64,000 nt of DNA from JAVBKX01 sp031553835 (GTDB taxonomy: Bacteria > Bacteroidota > Bacteroidia > Bacteroidales > Azobacteroidaceae). The stretch is from positions 62,001 through 126,000 of the forward strand of contig JAVBKX010000014.1 of the NCBI GenBank assembly GCA_031553835.1, in the 5' to 3' direction. Shown piece by piece: positions 1 to 10,500 of the stretch (position 1 is the first letter of the stretch; every line of letters starts with the position of its first letter). A program made the translations under genes and the position numbers. A model generated the notes under the pieces. That model made no database searches. It was given only the letters and a program-made list of their open reading frames with translations, and was not told the origin of the DNA.

Positions 1-3000
1 GGAATTCCGCTCTTGTCGGGTAGCAACAGCGAGATGGGAGCAATGGATAGATCCGATACTTTCTTTTCCGGAATTTTCATTTCAGGAAGTTCAACGATAA
101 ATGAAGTATAATTGACAGCATCACTTTTCACCCGGATGGAACCCTGCAACAAAGTAGCTAAACTTTTGCAAAGAGCCAGACCGATACCTGTGCTGACAAA
201 TCCTTTGGACAGTTGATTTTCAAAGCGATCCAGCATTTTGAAACGATTAAAAATCATCTTTTGATCTTCGGGCTTGATTCCTATACCTGTGTTAGTCACT
301 ATCAGCTGCAGGAAACGTTCTTTACGTCCGACCTGAATGGTAATATCTTTATCTTCCGGCGTATATTTGAATGCATTGGAAAGCAGATTGAACAAGATTT
401 TTTCAAAACTGCTGCGGTCGGTTGCCCAGGAAGAGATCTCCGGTTGAATCAGAACATCAATGTGGATATTTTTCTGCTCTGCAATATCGGTAAAATGATC
501 CATTGTATAACGCACAAATTCCTGAATATCAATCGTCTCTATGACTACGTCCAAATGACCGGTCTCCACTTTCCTGAAATCCATCAATTGTTGAATCAGT
601 CCTTGCATCCGTTCGGCATTAGAATAAATAATATGGGTATATTTCCGGACCAAAAAATTGTCGCTGATTTTAAGCAACTGCTCACAAGGTCCGTAAATCA
701 AAGTCAGCGAGTTACAAAATTCGTGTGCAATGTTGGTAAAAAAACGTAATTTCGCCTGGTGAATTTCCTCGATTTGCTTCTTTTCCAATTGTTGCAATTG
801 TAAATCTTGTTTGGATTTAATGCGTTGTTTGGCCACCCGGTAAATAATATACAAAATCAATAATCCAAACAATGCATAAACGATATTCGCCCAGGAACTT
901 CTCCAGTAAGGAGGAAGTATTTTGAGAGGGATCGTATATTCTGCAGAACTCCAACTTTTATCAGCGTTGCTCCATTTCACTTTCAGCACATAACTTCCTG
1001 CAGGCAGGTTACTAAACACAATGGTACCGGAAGTACCCAGCATCACCCATTCGTTTTGGTAATTTTCCAGTTTATAGGCCAATTCGCATTTAGAAGCAGC
1101 CAGGTAATCCAACGGAGTAAATTTGAAACTGAAAAATTTCTCATTGTATCCCATTTCCAGGTATGATTTCCCATGCGATGTATGCATGTAGTCATTCAGC
1201 AAAACTTCCTGGTTATTGACCGAAAAAGCCGAAAGGTACAAGGAAGGCATATAGTCGGCATCAGTGATTTTGGAAGGATTGAATTTACTGTAACCGTTGA
1301 TTCCGCCAAAATAAAAATTACCGGAATGTTGACCACAATAATATGCTCCATCCGAAAATTCATTATCCTGCAAGCCATCGCTTGCAAAATAGGCGACGAT
1401 TTTTCCGGAAGACGGGGTAATTTTAGCAATTCCTTTATTGGTACTAATCCACACATTTTTATTTGAATCTTCCAAAATTCCATGAATCGTATTGTTAGGA
1501 ATCCCTTCACTTTCGGTATATCGTTCAAACACAGCATTTTTTGCTTTGATTTCGACCAGGCGATTTAATCCGATACTGGTTCCGACCCAAAGGGTTCCCT
1601 GTTTATCTTTATAAAGACACAGCACATCATCGCTGCTCAAAGACGATGAATTTTCGACTGAATGACGATAATGAGTAAATACTCCTTCGTTGATATTCAA
1701 CCTGTTCAATCCTCCTCCGCGGGTACCTATCCACAAATCAGAATCACCATCGGGAATAATGGAATATACAATATTATTATTGATATTACCTGAATTATTC
1801 TGATACACATATTGTTTGTATGATTTTAAAGTATAAGGGCTGGCGGATTTATCGACAATTAATCGGTATAATCCGTATCCGCTGGTTCCTACCCAAATTA
1901 CCGAATCGTTTTGAGGATAAATGGTGTAAATACATTTTGGATTAGCATTTTTATCTTTCCAACCGGCGGGTACTTTCAATAATTCTAACCGGTTACTTTT
2001 GAAATGAAAGTAATTCAATCCCTCCCCTTCGGTACCTATCCAGCACTCGGTGCGGGTAGTTGCGAGGCTGTAAACGGAGTTATTTTGCAACCCGTTTTCA
2101 GTCGAAAAATGTTGCCGGACAACAATACTCTCTTTTTCTTTACTGATAGTCTCAATATGAAATAATCCCGCTCCTTTGGTTCCAAGCCACAAGCTGTTAG
2201 GGTCAGATTCGCTGAACGCTCTCACCGGATTGCCGGCCAAAGCCGGAATTTCTTTTTCCGTAAAAGAATGAAATTTTTCGCCCGGAGGACTTAGTAAAAA
2301 GATCCCTTTGGCATCGGTTCCCACCCAAAGTATTTGTTGCGTACCCTGAAATAACGACCAAACCGATATTCCATTCATTACCGGTTGTATTTGATTCGTA
2401 TCGTAAGCCAAAAACACGAGCCCTTTAGGAGTACCTATGTAGCAACCCGTTTTTTCAAAAAGCATAGCATTGATGGGTTCGGAATAATCCCAGGCGTTAA
2501 TCTTCTCTAATTTGCTGTTGGCTGTATCATAGCAATAAAGTTGTCCCGAACGCTGTTGCATCCACATCTTATGATCTCCATCAAAAAAGAGGGAAGATAT
2601 ATTTTTCAATAATTCAAAAGATTTTTTTTGAACGGATTGAAGCGTTCGGTCTTCTGCTGAAAATGCAAACTGCAACAAGCTGTCATCGGTCAGTACCCAC
2701 AGGTTTCCATCTTTATCAAAGATCATTTTTTGTACAAATGAAACCAATTCGGGTAAAACCGGAATAAAAGCGTTGCTATCCGGATTGAAAATATGTAAAC
2801 CGGCGCCATAAACATGTGCAAAAACCTGCTTTTTATCATTCAGCACAATGTTGAACGAACGTTCTTTAAAAACAGGATTTCCCATCGTTTTATAGAAATA
2901 CCGGTCCATTCGGTTTTCATTCCTTACATATCGATTGATGCCGTTGTCGGTAGCAATCCACAACACGCCCTCCGATTGTTCCCTGATCGAGCGGATAATA

Positions 3001-3242
3001 TTGTTGCTGATGGAATTGGACGAATGCAGTTCCGGTTTAAATACTTTGAAATCAGTTCCATTGTACATATTCAAACCATCCCATGTTCCAAACCACATCA
3101 ATTGTGAAGAATCCTGGAAAATCGCATTGACCGAACTATTTGACAAACCTTCATTATTTCTCAGATGACGAATATCGAAAGCAAGAGCAACAACCGCAGA
3201 GTGACAAAAACAGATCAACAATCCGAATAAAATTCGTTTCAT
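1..3242 (-). CDS. Hybrid two-component system sensor of a PUL (partial, C-terminus off the left edge)
   Basis: Reading the minus strand from an ATG at 3242 gives about 1080 codons with no stop before the window edge. The start MKRILFGLLICFCHSAVV is a signal peptide. Residues about 25-690 are repeated 'xLWxGTxxGLxR' blades (two-component propeller), e.g. LWIGTRGGGLNRL and WVGTSIGLNRL, followed by a Y_Y_Y domain (about 695-770), one membrane segment (about 780-805), a histidine-kinase dimerisation domain with H box HEFCNSLTLI (about residue 840), an N box NLLSNAFKYTPE (about 955), and G boxes near 985 and 1020. In the family a receiver and AraC domain normally follow; they would lie left of the window. 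It senses a glycan fragment in the periplasm and drives the adjacent divergent locus (inferred from position). The H box has FCNS where RTPL is usual. Confidence 0.93.
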   Translation of the reverse strand, partial: MKRILFGLLICFCHSAVVALAFDIRHLRNNEGLSNSSVNAIFQDSSQLMWFGTWDGLNMYNGTDFKVFKPELHSSNSISNNIIRSIREQSEGVLWIATDNGINRYVRNENRMDRYFYKTMGNPVFKERSFNIVLNDKKQVFAHVYGAGLHIFNPDSNAFIPVLPELVSFVQKMIFDKDGNLWVLTDDSLLQFAFSAEDRTLQSVQKKSFELLKNISSLFFDGDHKMWMQQRSGQLYCYDTANSKLEKINAWDYSEPINAMLFEKTGCYIGTPKGLVFLAYDTNQIQPVMNGISVWSLFQGTQQILWVGTDAKGIFLLSPPGEKFHSFTEKEIPALAGNPVRAFSESDPNSLWLGTKGAGLFHIETISKEKESIVVRQHFSTENGLQNNSVYSLATTRTECWIGTEGEGLNYFHFKSNRLELLKVPAGWKDKNANPKCIYTIYPQNDSVIWVGTSGYGLYRLIVDKSASPYTLKSYKQYVYQNNSGNINNNIVYSIIPDGDSDLWIGTRGGGLNRLNINEGVFTHYRHSVENSSSLSSDDVLCLYKDKQGTLWVGTSIGLNRLVEIKAKNAVFERYTESEGIPNNTIHGILEDSNKNVWISTNKGIAKITPSSGKIVAYFASDGLQDNEFSDGAYYCGQHSGNFYFGGINGYSKFNPSKITDADYMPSLYLSAFSVNNQEVLLNDYMHTSHGKSYLEMGYNEKFFSFKFTPLDYLAASKCELAYKLENYQNEWVMLGTSGTIVFSNLPAGSYVLKVKWSNADKSWSSAEYTIPLKILPPYWRSSWANIVYALFGLLILYIIYRVAKQRIKSKQDLQLQQLEKKQIEEIHQAKLRFFTNIAHEFCNSLTLIYGPCEQLLKISDNFLVRKYTHIIYSNAERMQGLIQQLMDFRKVETGHLDVVIETIDIQEFVRYTMDHFTDIAEQKNIHIDVLIQPEISSWATDRSSFEKILFNLLSNAFKYTPEDKDITIQVGRKERFLQLIVTNTGIGIKPEDQKMIFNRFKMLDRFENQLSKGFVSTGIGLALCKSLATLLQGSIRVKSDAVNYTSFIVELPEMKIPEKKVSDLSIAPISLLLPDKSGI

Positions 3243-3413
3243 GATTGATTTTTCAAATATAAGATACAAAATTAATCAAATTCACCCGGATAAGCAGACC
3301 GTATTGGTATCCAATTGTTACAAAAAGGTACACTATCCGACGCAAAAGCAGGATTGACAATTCAGGTTACTCAAATGAAAATCCTGTGTACTCCTTTCTA
3401 TTCATAAATGTCA

Positions 3414-3421
3414 TTACTTTG
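3414..3421 (+). promoter_or_regulatory. Putative -7 element of the GH130/SusCD operon
   Basis: TTACTTTG is one base off the Bacteroidetes TAnnTTTG consensus. It lies 31 bp before the ATG at 3453, in the 210-bp gap divergent from the hybrid sensor. A start further upstream at 3408 would put this element inside the coding region, which favours 3453. Confidence 0.45.
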
Positions 3422-3452
3422 TATAATATTTAATTTTAGCACTTTTAGTATC

Positions 3453-4499
3453 ATGGATATTGCACAACGTAACGGAAATAATCCCTTATTACAACCCTCT
3501 GATTTGCATCCCGGAATAGAAGGCATGGAAATCACCTGCTTGTTAAATCCCGGTGTATTTCGTTTCAACAACAAGATTGGCTTGTTATTGAGAGTAGCCG
3601 AAAGACCCCGGCAAATCGAAGGAAAAATAAGTTTTCCTGTATATAATGAAAAAGGGGAGATAAAAGTTTTATCATTTGATAAAGATGATCCCGATTTGGA
3701 TGCATCAGATCCTCGTGTCATTAATTACAAAGGACAGAATTACCTGACTACCTTATCTTACCTGCGTCCGGTTTTCAGCGATAACGGAACCGATTTTTAT
3801 GAAGATCCTGCATTTCCCCCGATTTTCGGAAAAGGAGACTTGGAATCATTTGGCATAGAAGATTGCCGGATTGCCACCATGCGCGACGGATATTACCTGA
3901 CTTTCACAGAGGTATCGCCTGTTGCTGTCGGTGTAGGGTTAATTCGTACCAACGATTGGAAAAATTTTGATCGCAAAGGAATGATTTTTCCTCCTCACAA
4001 TAAAGATTGTGCTTTATTTGAAGAACCAATCAACGGAAAATATTATGCTTTGCACCGCCCCAGCAGCCCCGAACTGGGAGGAAATTACATTTGGCTGGCC
4101 GAATCGCCCGACCGTTTACACTGGGGAAATCATAAATGTATCGCCGTAACCCGTCCCGGTATGTGGGATGAAGCCCGCGTGGGAGCCGGAGCCGCTCCGG
4201 TCAAAACTGACAAAGGCTGGTTAGAAATCTATCATGGAGCCACCAAAGATCATCGTTATTGTCTGGGAGCACTCCTGCTTGACCTAAACGATCCGTCTAT
4301 TGTGCTTGCCCGCAGTACGGATCCGATTATGGAGCCTGTTGCCCCGTACGAACAAACGGGATTTTTTGGGAATGTGGTATTTACCAACGGTCATTATGTG
4401 GATGGAGATACAATCCATTTATATTATGGCGCCAGCGATGAAGTAATTTGTGGAGCGACCCTTTCTATCCGGGAGATATTGAATTCTTTATTATTATAA
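3453..4499 (+). CDS. GH130 family beta-mannoside phosphorylase or beta-mannosidase
   Basis: 348-residue cytoplasmic protein with no signal peptide, five-bladed propeller type. Visible GH130 signatures are GIEDCRI (with the conserved Asp at the position of the proposed acid), the ALFEEP segment, YALHRP, WDEARVGAGAAPV and EIYHGAT, and the C-terminal LYYGASDEVICGA. GH130 members either phosphorolyse mannosyl-glucose or mannosyl-mannose disaccharides or hydrolyse beta-1,2-mannosides. The common EDPR motif reads EDCR here, so I leave the reaction open. I place the start at 3453 (MDIAQRNG) because the longer frame from 3408 runs through the putative promoter. It ends 5 bp before the MFS gene, so import and intracellular cleavage of a mannoside are likely coupled. 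Confidence 0.88.
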   Translation: MDIAQRNGNNPLLQPSDLHPGIEGMEITCLLNPGVFRFNNKIGLLLRVAERPRQIEGKISFPVYNEKGEIKVLSFDKDDPDLDASDPRVINYKGQNYLTTLSYLRPVFSDNGTDFYEDPAFPPIFGKGDLESFGIEDCRIATMRDGYYLTFTEVSPVAVGVGLIRTNDWKNFDRKGMIFPPHNKDCALFEEPINGKYYALHRPSSPELGGNYIWLAESPDRLHWGNHKCIAVTRPGMWDEARVGAGAAPVKTDKGWLEIYHGATKDHRYCLGALLLDLNDPSIVLARSTDPIMEPVAPYEQTGFFGNVVFTNGHYVDGDTIHLYYGASDEVICGATLSIREILNSLLL

Positions 4500-4504
4500 T
4501 CATC

Positions 4505-5758
4505 ATGAGCAAAAAAATCACAGCCGAATTCAGGTTCTTCAAGCAACAACCTCACAATATGCGGATATTGCTCCTGACCAATATGCTTTTTGCGTTGGTA
4601 TTGCCCATTGTAGAGATATTTGTGGGAGCCTACATTATGCGAAACACCAATAATCCGTCGTATGTGGCCATGTATCAATTGGCTATGTATGCAGGAATTG
4701 TTTTTGCCTCAGTCATTAACGGAGAATTATTAAAAAGACTCAATGTAAAACTTTTATATGGTTTCGGGATTTTAGTCAGCGGATTGTCCATGCTGGTCAT
4801 GATGTCTGCTCACGCTACCGGAATTGTTGGACTTTGCCTCTCAGGCCTTTTTATGGGAATTGCAGCCGGTTTTTTCTGGACAAACCGTTATTTGTTGGCA
4901 TTAAATTCCACTACGGATGAAAACCGGAATTATTTTTTCGGTCTGGAGTCTTTTTTCTTTTCCATTTGCTCCATTATCGTTCCCATCGCGGTGGGAGCTT
5001 TTCTTGGAAAAGTAGCCCGCGGCGGCTTGTTTGGCATGGAGGTTGATGTAAATTTCGCTTATCAGATTGTGACAACCTTAGTGTTTATTATTACGATTAT
5101 AGCCTGTATTATTTTATCCAAAGGTAGTTTCCACAATCCGGAACAAAAAGAATATTTATATTTTCGTTTCGACAAATTATGGAATAAAATGTTATCCCTT
5201 GCATCATTAAAAGGTTTAGTTCAAGGATTTTTGGTAACAGCTCCGGCTATTTTAGTCATGAAATTAGTCGGCAATGAGGGCACTCTCGGAGCTATCCAGG
5301 GGATTGGCGGACTGATTACCGCTATCATCGTCTATGCATTGGGACGTATTGCAAAGCCTCAACATCGTATTTTTATTTTTGCGATCGGAATCATCGTCTT
5401 TTTTATAGGCACACTGGTCAATGCCGTGCTGTTTTCGGCAGTAGGAGTTATCATATTCGTGCTTTGCAAGGTTTTTTTCCAGCCGCTGCACGATTTGGCC
5501 TATTTCCCGATTATGATGAAAACAATCGATGTGGTTTCCAAAAGAGAATCCCGCAATGAATATGCTTATATTCTGAGCCATGAAATAGGATTATTTATAG
5601 GCAGAGCCTCCGGATTGCTGTTGTTTATTTTTCTCGCTTTTTATGTATCGGAAGATTTTGCCCTGAAATACGCCTTAGTTATTGTAGCGTTGGTTCAATT
5701 AGCCTCCATCCCGTTGGCAAAACATATTACAAAGGAAACAAATCGATATACGGAATAA
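4505..5758 (+). CDS. MFS family sugar transporter
   Basis: 417 residues with about 12 hydrophobic segments and no periplasmic enzyme domain. The N-terminal half contains FVGAYIMRNTNNPSYVAMYQ and the TM4/5 region GIAAGFFWTNRYLLAL. The start at 4505 (MSKKITAEF) follows the GH130 stop by 5 bp. An earlier in-frame ATG at 4448 overlaps the GH130 gene and adds only a short non-conserved peptide, so I reject it. As an inner-membrane carrier directly behind a cytoplasmic GH130, it probably takes up the disaccharide released in the periplasm. The substrate cannot be read from the sequence. Confidence 0.85.
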   Translation: MSKKITAEFRFFKQQPHNMRILLLTNMLFALVLPIVEIFVGAYIMRNTNNPSYVAMYQLAMYAGIVFASVINGELLKRLNVKLLYGFGILVSGLSMLVMMSAHATGIVGLCLSGLFMGIAAGFFWTNRYLLALNSTTDENRNYFFGLESFFFSICSIIVPIAVGAFLGKVARGGLFGMEVDVNFAYQIVTTLVFIITIIACIILSKGSFHNPEQKEYLYFRFDKLWNKMLSLASLKGLVQGFLVTAPAILVMKLVGNEGTLGAIQGIGGLITAIIVYALGRIAKPQHRIFIFAIGIIVFFIGTLVNAVLFSAVGVIIFVLCKVFFQPLHDLAYFPIMMKTIDVVSKRESRNEYAYILSHEIGLFIGRASGLLLFIFLAFYVSEDFALKYALVIVALVQLASIPLAKHITKETNRYTE

Positions 5759-5769
5759 AAACAATAACA

Positions 5770-7494
5770 ATGAAAGCAAAAGTTTTAATATTAGTATTTT
5801 CAGTAATTACCTGGTACGCATGTACGACCACGTCAGATTACGGAGAAAAAATAGTACAAACGAAAATTGATCGCATCGAAGGAATGCCCCATATACCTTC
5901 TCCGTATAAAATACTGGATTGGAAACAAAAAGCAATTGATTTTGATCGGTTTGCTTTTGATTTCAATTCTGATATGCCTTGCGGTTCCATGATTTGGATT
6001 GATACCAATCAACGCAATCTGCCACAGGTTACCTTCGGTTTATATACAGCTATCCACGATGTACGGCAAGGGTTGATGCATCACAACGGAGAATTTCACG
6101 AAAGCCTCAACTCTTTAGCGGCTATACTCGGCGCAAGTCTGGTGGGAATCAACAAATCGGAACAGGACGGATACAATTATGTAAAAATGGTTCAGAATTA
6201 TTTCAACAGTGATAATGGCTGGAACATTATGATGAACAATACTTGTCCGGAAGTTGCGTTATTAGGAGGAGGATACGGCAGAGACTGGTGGTATGATGTG
6301 CTGCCGAATGCTCTATACTACGCCGTATGTGATTTGTACCCCCAAATTGAAAATGCGGAACACATACAACACTCCATCGCCGAGCAATTTTTCAAAGCCG
6401 ATTCTGTGCTGAACGGAGATTATAACTATTCTTATTTTGATTACAGCCAGATGAGGGGAATGGTAAACAATATTCCTTTACAACAGGATGCTGCGGGCGG
6501 ACATGCGTATGTGCTATATGCTGCGTATAAGAAATTCAAAGATCCCCGTTACCTGCAAGGCGCTAAATCGGCATTGAAGGCCTTGGAATCTCAAACCGAA
6601 AGCCGATTTTATGAAATCCTTCTGCCGCTGGGTATTTATACGGCTGCCCGCCTGAATGCCGAAGAAGGAACAAATTATGATATAAAAAAAATGATTGACT
6701 GGACTTTCGAAGGTTGTAAAAATCCGGACGGACGTTACGGCTGGGGAATTATTTCCGACCGCTGGGGCGATTATGATGTAAGCGGACTGCAAGGCAGCAT
6801 TACCGACGGAGGGGGATTTGCTTTTCTGATGAACAGTATAAAAATGGCCTGGCCACTGGTACCGATGGTCAAATATGAACCTCGTTTTGCCCGCGCTGTT
6901 GGTAAATGGATGCTGAACAATGCGAATGCCTGTCGCCTGTTTTTTCCTTTGGAAATAAATGACACGCACCAATGGCTTCCCGAAATGAAAAATATAACCC
7001 AGGGCATCGTTGCGTATGAAGGCTTGCGAAAAACCGACGATTATGGAAAACCTGCGCTTAAAGGAGTGAGTCCGGTAGCCATCGGAGATGGTCCTAAATG
7101 GAACCCCAATAATCCTCCCGAAAGCATGTTCAGTCTTTACAGTACTTCTCCGGTAGGAATATTTGGAGCTATCGTCGATACGACCGATGTAAAGGGTATT
7201 TTGAAATTGGATTGCAATGCGACGGATTTTTATGCAGACAAACCGTATCCGGTCTATTTATATTACAATCCTTATCAGGGAGACAAAACCATTCGTTACA
7301 CCTCGGCGGAAGAAGTGGATTTATTCGACATCATTGCTAAAGAATATGTCGCTCAAAAAATAAAAGGAGATGCATCGTTCCTGATTCCGGCCGATGAAGC
7401 ACGGGTAATTGTAGTATTGCCCTCCGGTGCAAAATTAAGTTTGAATGATAACAAATTAGTTACAATGAAAAAAATCAACGTTGCTTATAAATAA
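5770..7494 (+). CDS. Secreted, probably lipid-anchored protein of unassigned family; candidate glycan-degrading enzyme
   Basis: 574 residues. The first 18 are a signal sequence ending WYAC, a poor but possible lipobox for Bacteroidetes. I do not recognise a named family. The body is rich in aromatic residues and amphipathic helices, as in alpha/alpha-barrel carbohydrate enzymes. Motifs shared with the N-terminal half of the protein at 13322-16429 are SPYxxxDWKQ, the DWWY[D/E]xxPN segment, RWG[D/N]YDVSGL, FAxAxxKWMLNxxNAxRLF and LxxNATDFxxxxxYPxYLYYNP. The conserved Asp, Glu and Trp residues inside these blocks are the likeliest active-site candidates. It sits between the MFS gene and susC, 35 bp before susC, in the same operon. 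Enzymatic function is inferred from context and composition only. Confidence 0.7.
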   Translation: MKAKVLILVFSVITWYACTTTSDYGEKIVQTKIDRIEGMPHIPSPYKILDWKQKAIDFDRFAFDFNSDMPCGSMIWIDTNQRNLPQVTFGLYTAIHDVRQGLMHHNGEFHESLNSLAAILGASLVGINKSEQDGYNYVKMVQNYFNSDNGWNIMMNNTCPEVALLGGGYGRDWWYDVLPNALYYAVCDLYPQIENAEHIQHSIAEQFFKADSVLNGDYNYSYFDYSQMRGMVNNIPLQQDAAGGHAYVLYAAYKKFKDPRYLQGAKSALKALESQTESRFYEILLPLGIYTAARLNAEEGTNYDIKKMIDWTFEGCKNPDGRYGWGIISDRWGDYDVSGLQGSITDGGGFAFLMNSIKMAWPLVPMVKYEPRFARAVGKWMLNNANACRLFFPLEINDTHQWLPEMKNITQGIVAYEGLRKTDDYGKPALKGVSPVAIGDGPKWNPNNPPESMFSLYSTSPVGIFGAIVDTTDVKGILKLDCNATDFYADKPYPVYLYYNPYQGDKTIRYTSAEEVDLFDIIAKEYVAQKIKGDASFLIPADEARVIVVLPSGAKLSLNDNKLVTMKKINVAYK

Positions 7495-7529
7495 GAATTC
7501 GGAAAATGAAACGAGAAATTTAATAACAG

Positions 7530-10500
7530 ATGAACATGAAAACATATTTATTAATTTGTATTTGCGCTATTCTTTTTCCTTTTGCGGGATGGGCGCAGCA
7601 TACTGTAACCGGCACCGTTACAGATGCCAATACGAGCGAGCCGCTCATAGGAGTGAGCATATCTGTAGAAGGGACGACTGCAGGCACGATAACCGACCTG
7701 GATGGAAAATATTCTATTTCCGTAGCCTCCAATGCCTCGTTACAGTTTTCCTATATCGGATATGTTGTACAAAAAGTGCCGGTAAACAACCAAACACAGC
7801 TGCATGTTGCCTTGCGCACAGACGACCATCAACTGGAAGAATTTGTGGTAGTGGGTTATGCTGTGCAGAAAAAACGGGATGTATTGGGAGCCGTTAGTAA
7901 AATAAATAATGAAGACCTGATAAAATTGCCTGTCAGCACTCCCGAACAAGCTTTGCAAGGACGTATGGCCGGCGTACAGGTTACCAATGCAACCGGAGCG
8001 CCCGGAGCCGGCGTTTCTGTAAGAGTACGCGGAGTCAGTTCTATTTTCGGAGGAAAAGAACCGGTTTACATTGTGGACGGAGTCGCAGTGGAAGGAGGCA
8101 TTAATGCTATTTCACCTAACGACATCGAGAGCATCAGCATCCTGAAAGACGGCGCTTATGCCGCTATATATGGTTCCCGCGCCACCAATGGAATTGTACT
8201 GGTCACCACTAAACAAGGGAAAAAAGGAGAAGCAAAGGTCAACTACAACGGACAATACGGCATTCAAACCGTAGCTCGCGTTCCGGAAATGGTAAATACT
8301 GCCGATTATATTTCCATATATAATGAAGCGGCACGTACAGATAACGCCGTTTCGGTCGTCAAAAGACCTCTGATCGAAGGAGATTATCTGAAAGAGTTTG
8401 CGGATGTCAATTATTTGGATGAAATATTTCAGACAGCGCCTATACAATCTCATGAAATATCCATTACCGGAGGAAATGACAAAACTACATATTTGATTTC
8501 CGGACTTTATTTTGATCAGGACGGAATCATTCTCAACAGTGGTTATAACAAAGCGAGCATTCGTTCCAATATATCTTCCGATGTCAAACAGTGGTTGACC
8601 GTAGGTATGAATCTTTCAGGGTCCATGTCGGAAACCCGAAGCATTCCCAGTTCGGGAGACGGTTATGGGAACAGTGAAGGAGGAAGCGTGGTACGTTATG
8701 CTTTCTTCAGAAATCCGGCCACCCCTGTATATGGAACCGATGGAAAATATACCGACAAACCCGGCGAATATTTTGGCGACCCCATGTACGATACCTTTTT
8801 TGGAGATGGATACAATCCGGTAGGCTGGACCAATAATACCGACCGTACACGCAAAGAAAAAACGTTCCTGGGCACCGGCAATTTCATCATCAAACTGCCG
8901 TTGAACCTTTCCTTGAAAACCGTGTTCGGAATGGATTATAAAAACAGAACTTTCCGCAGTTACAATGAAACCTGGGGAACCGACAATCGCATCAATAATC
9001 CGAACAGCCTGAACCTGGAAAATTATTCCCATCTCAACTGGACGGCAAATAGTGTGCTGAATTACAATACGCTTATTGCAGAAAAGCACACCATTACAGC
9101 CTTGTTGGGAACTGAAGCCAATCGTAATTCAGCCGAATATTTGAATAATTTCGATCAAATGTTCCAAAACAAAGATTTCGCCTATATAGGCAATGGACAA
9201 GGGAAAAAAGTCGCCTCTCAAGGAGAAACAGCCTCTTCCATGCTTTCATTTTTCACCACGGTCAACTACAATTTCGACCAGAAATATTATTTCACCGGAC
9301 TTGTCAGACGAGACGGATCCTCTAAATTTTATGGAGACAACAAATGGGGTACTTTTTATTCTGCTTCTGCCGGATGGAATATGGAAAGTGAATCTTTCAT
9401 GAAAGATATTAAAGCGATAGACAAACTCAAACTACGCGTTGGATGGGGAGTATTAGGAAATCAGGATATCAAACCGTATGCTTATTCCGACATCTATCGG
9501 CCTAATTATAATTATCCTTTTGGAGGAATCCCTAATCCGGGATATGCAGAAAGCGAAATGGGAAATGAAGATATCCAATGGGAAACTTCCAACCAGTTTG
9601 ACGCAGGTATCGACATGGCATTCTTGAATAATTCATTAGGATTTACGATCGATTATTTTCATAAAATATCGGAAAACATGTTGATGCTGGCTCCCTATCC
9701 TCCTTCCATCGGATACACAGTGCCACCTTATATCAATAACGGATCGGTGCTGAATACGGGAGTAGATTTGGAAATATTTTTCAGAAAAAATTATAAAGAG
9801 AAAGGCTTCAATATTGCATTGAATGCAGGCTACCTTAAAAATGAAGTGACTGAAATGGAAGCGCCCATACAAGGAGGCCGGGTAGATAACGGCAGTTACA
9901 TTACCCTCACCGAAAAAGGTTATCCCATAGGATCATTCTATATGTTGGAAATGGCCGGAATTTTTCAAAATGAAACAGAAATATTGACTTCCGCTTTTCA
10001 GGAAAACGGCGTAAAACCGGGAGATGTAAAATATGTAAACCAGGACAACAACAATGTAATCGACGCCAATGACCGCGTTCATGTAGGTTCGGCCATTCCC
10101 AAATTCGCCGGAGGATTAAATCTTTCGGGATACTGGAAAAATTTTGATGCCAGTTGCTTTTTCCAGGGAGCATTCGGACATAAAATATATTCCCAGATAG
10201 GATATGACATCGAAGGTTTTTATCGTGGATTTCCTGTTACTCAGCGCTATTTCGATAATCACTGGACAGAAGAAGGAAGTACCAATACTTATCCGCGGGC
10301 TTCCTGGAGCGCCAAATCCAATAATGTAAGAGGCTCCACCCGCTTTTTGGAAGATGGATCTTATCTCCGCCTGAAAAATCTGCAAATCGGGTATTCGATT
10401 CCCAACACAAAGAAAGTGGGAATAGAAAAACTACGGGTTTACATTGCCGGAACCAACCTGCTCACATTCAGCATATATTCCGGGTTTGATCCGGAAATGA

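Noticed and set aside
213..749. Open frame of 178 codons on the plus strand
   Set aside because: Lies antisense to the kinase domain of the hybrid sensor, which has clear motifs.
4448..4504. Upstream start of the MFS gene overlapping GH130
   Set aside because: The 19 extra residues are not part of a transporter N-terminus and the ATG at 4505 follows the GH130 stop by 5 bp.
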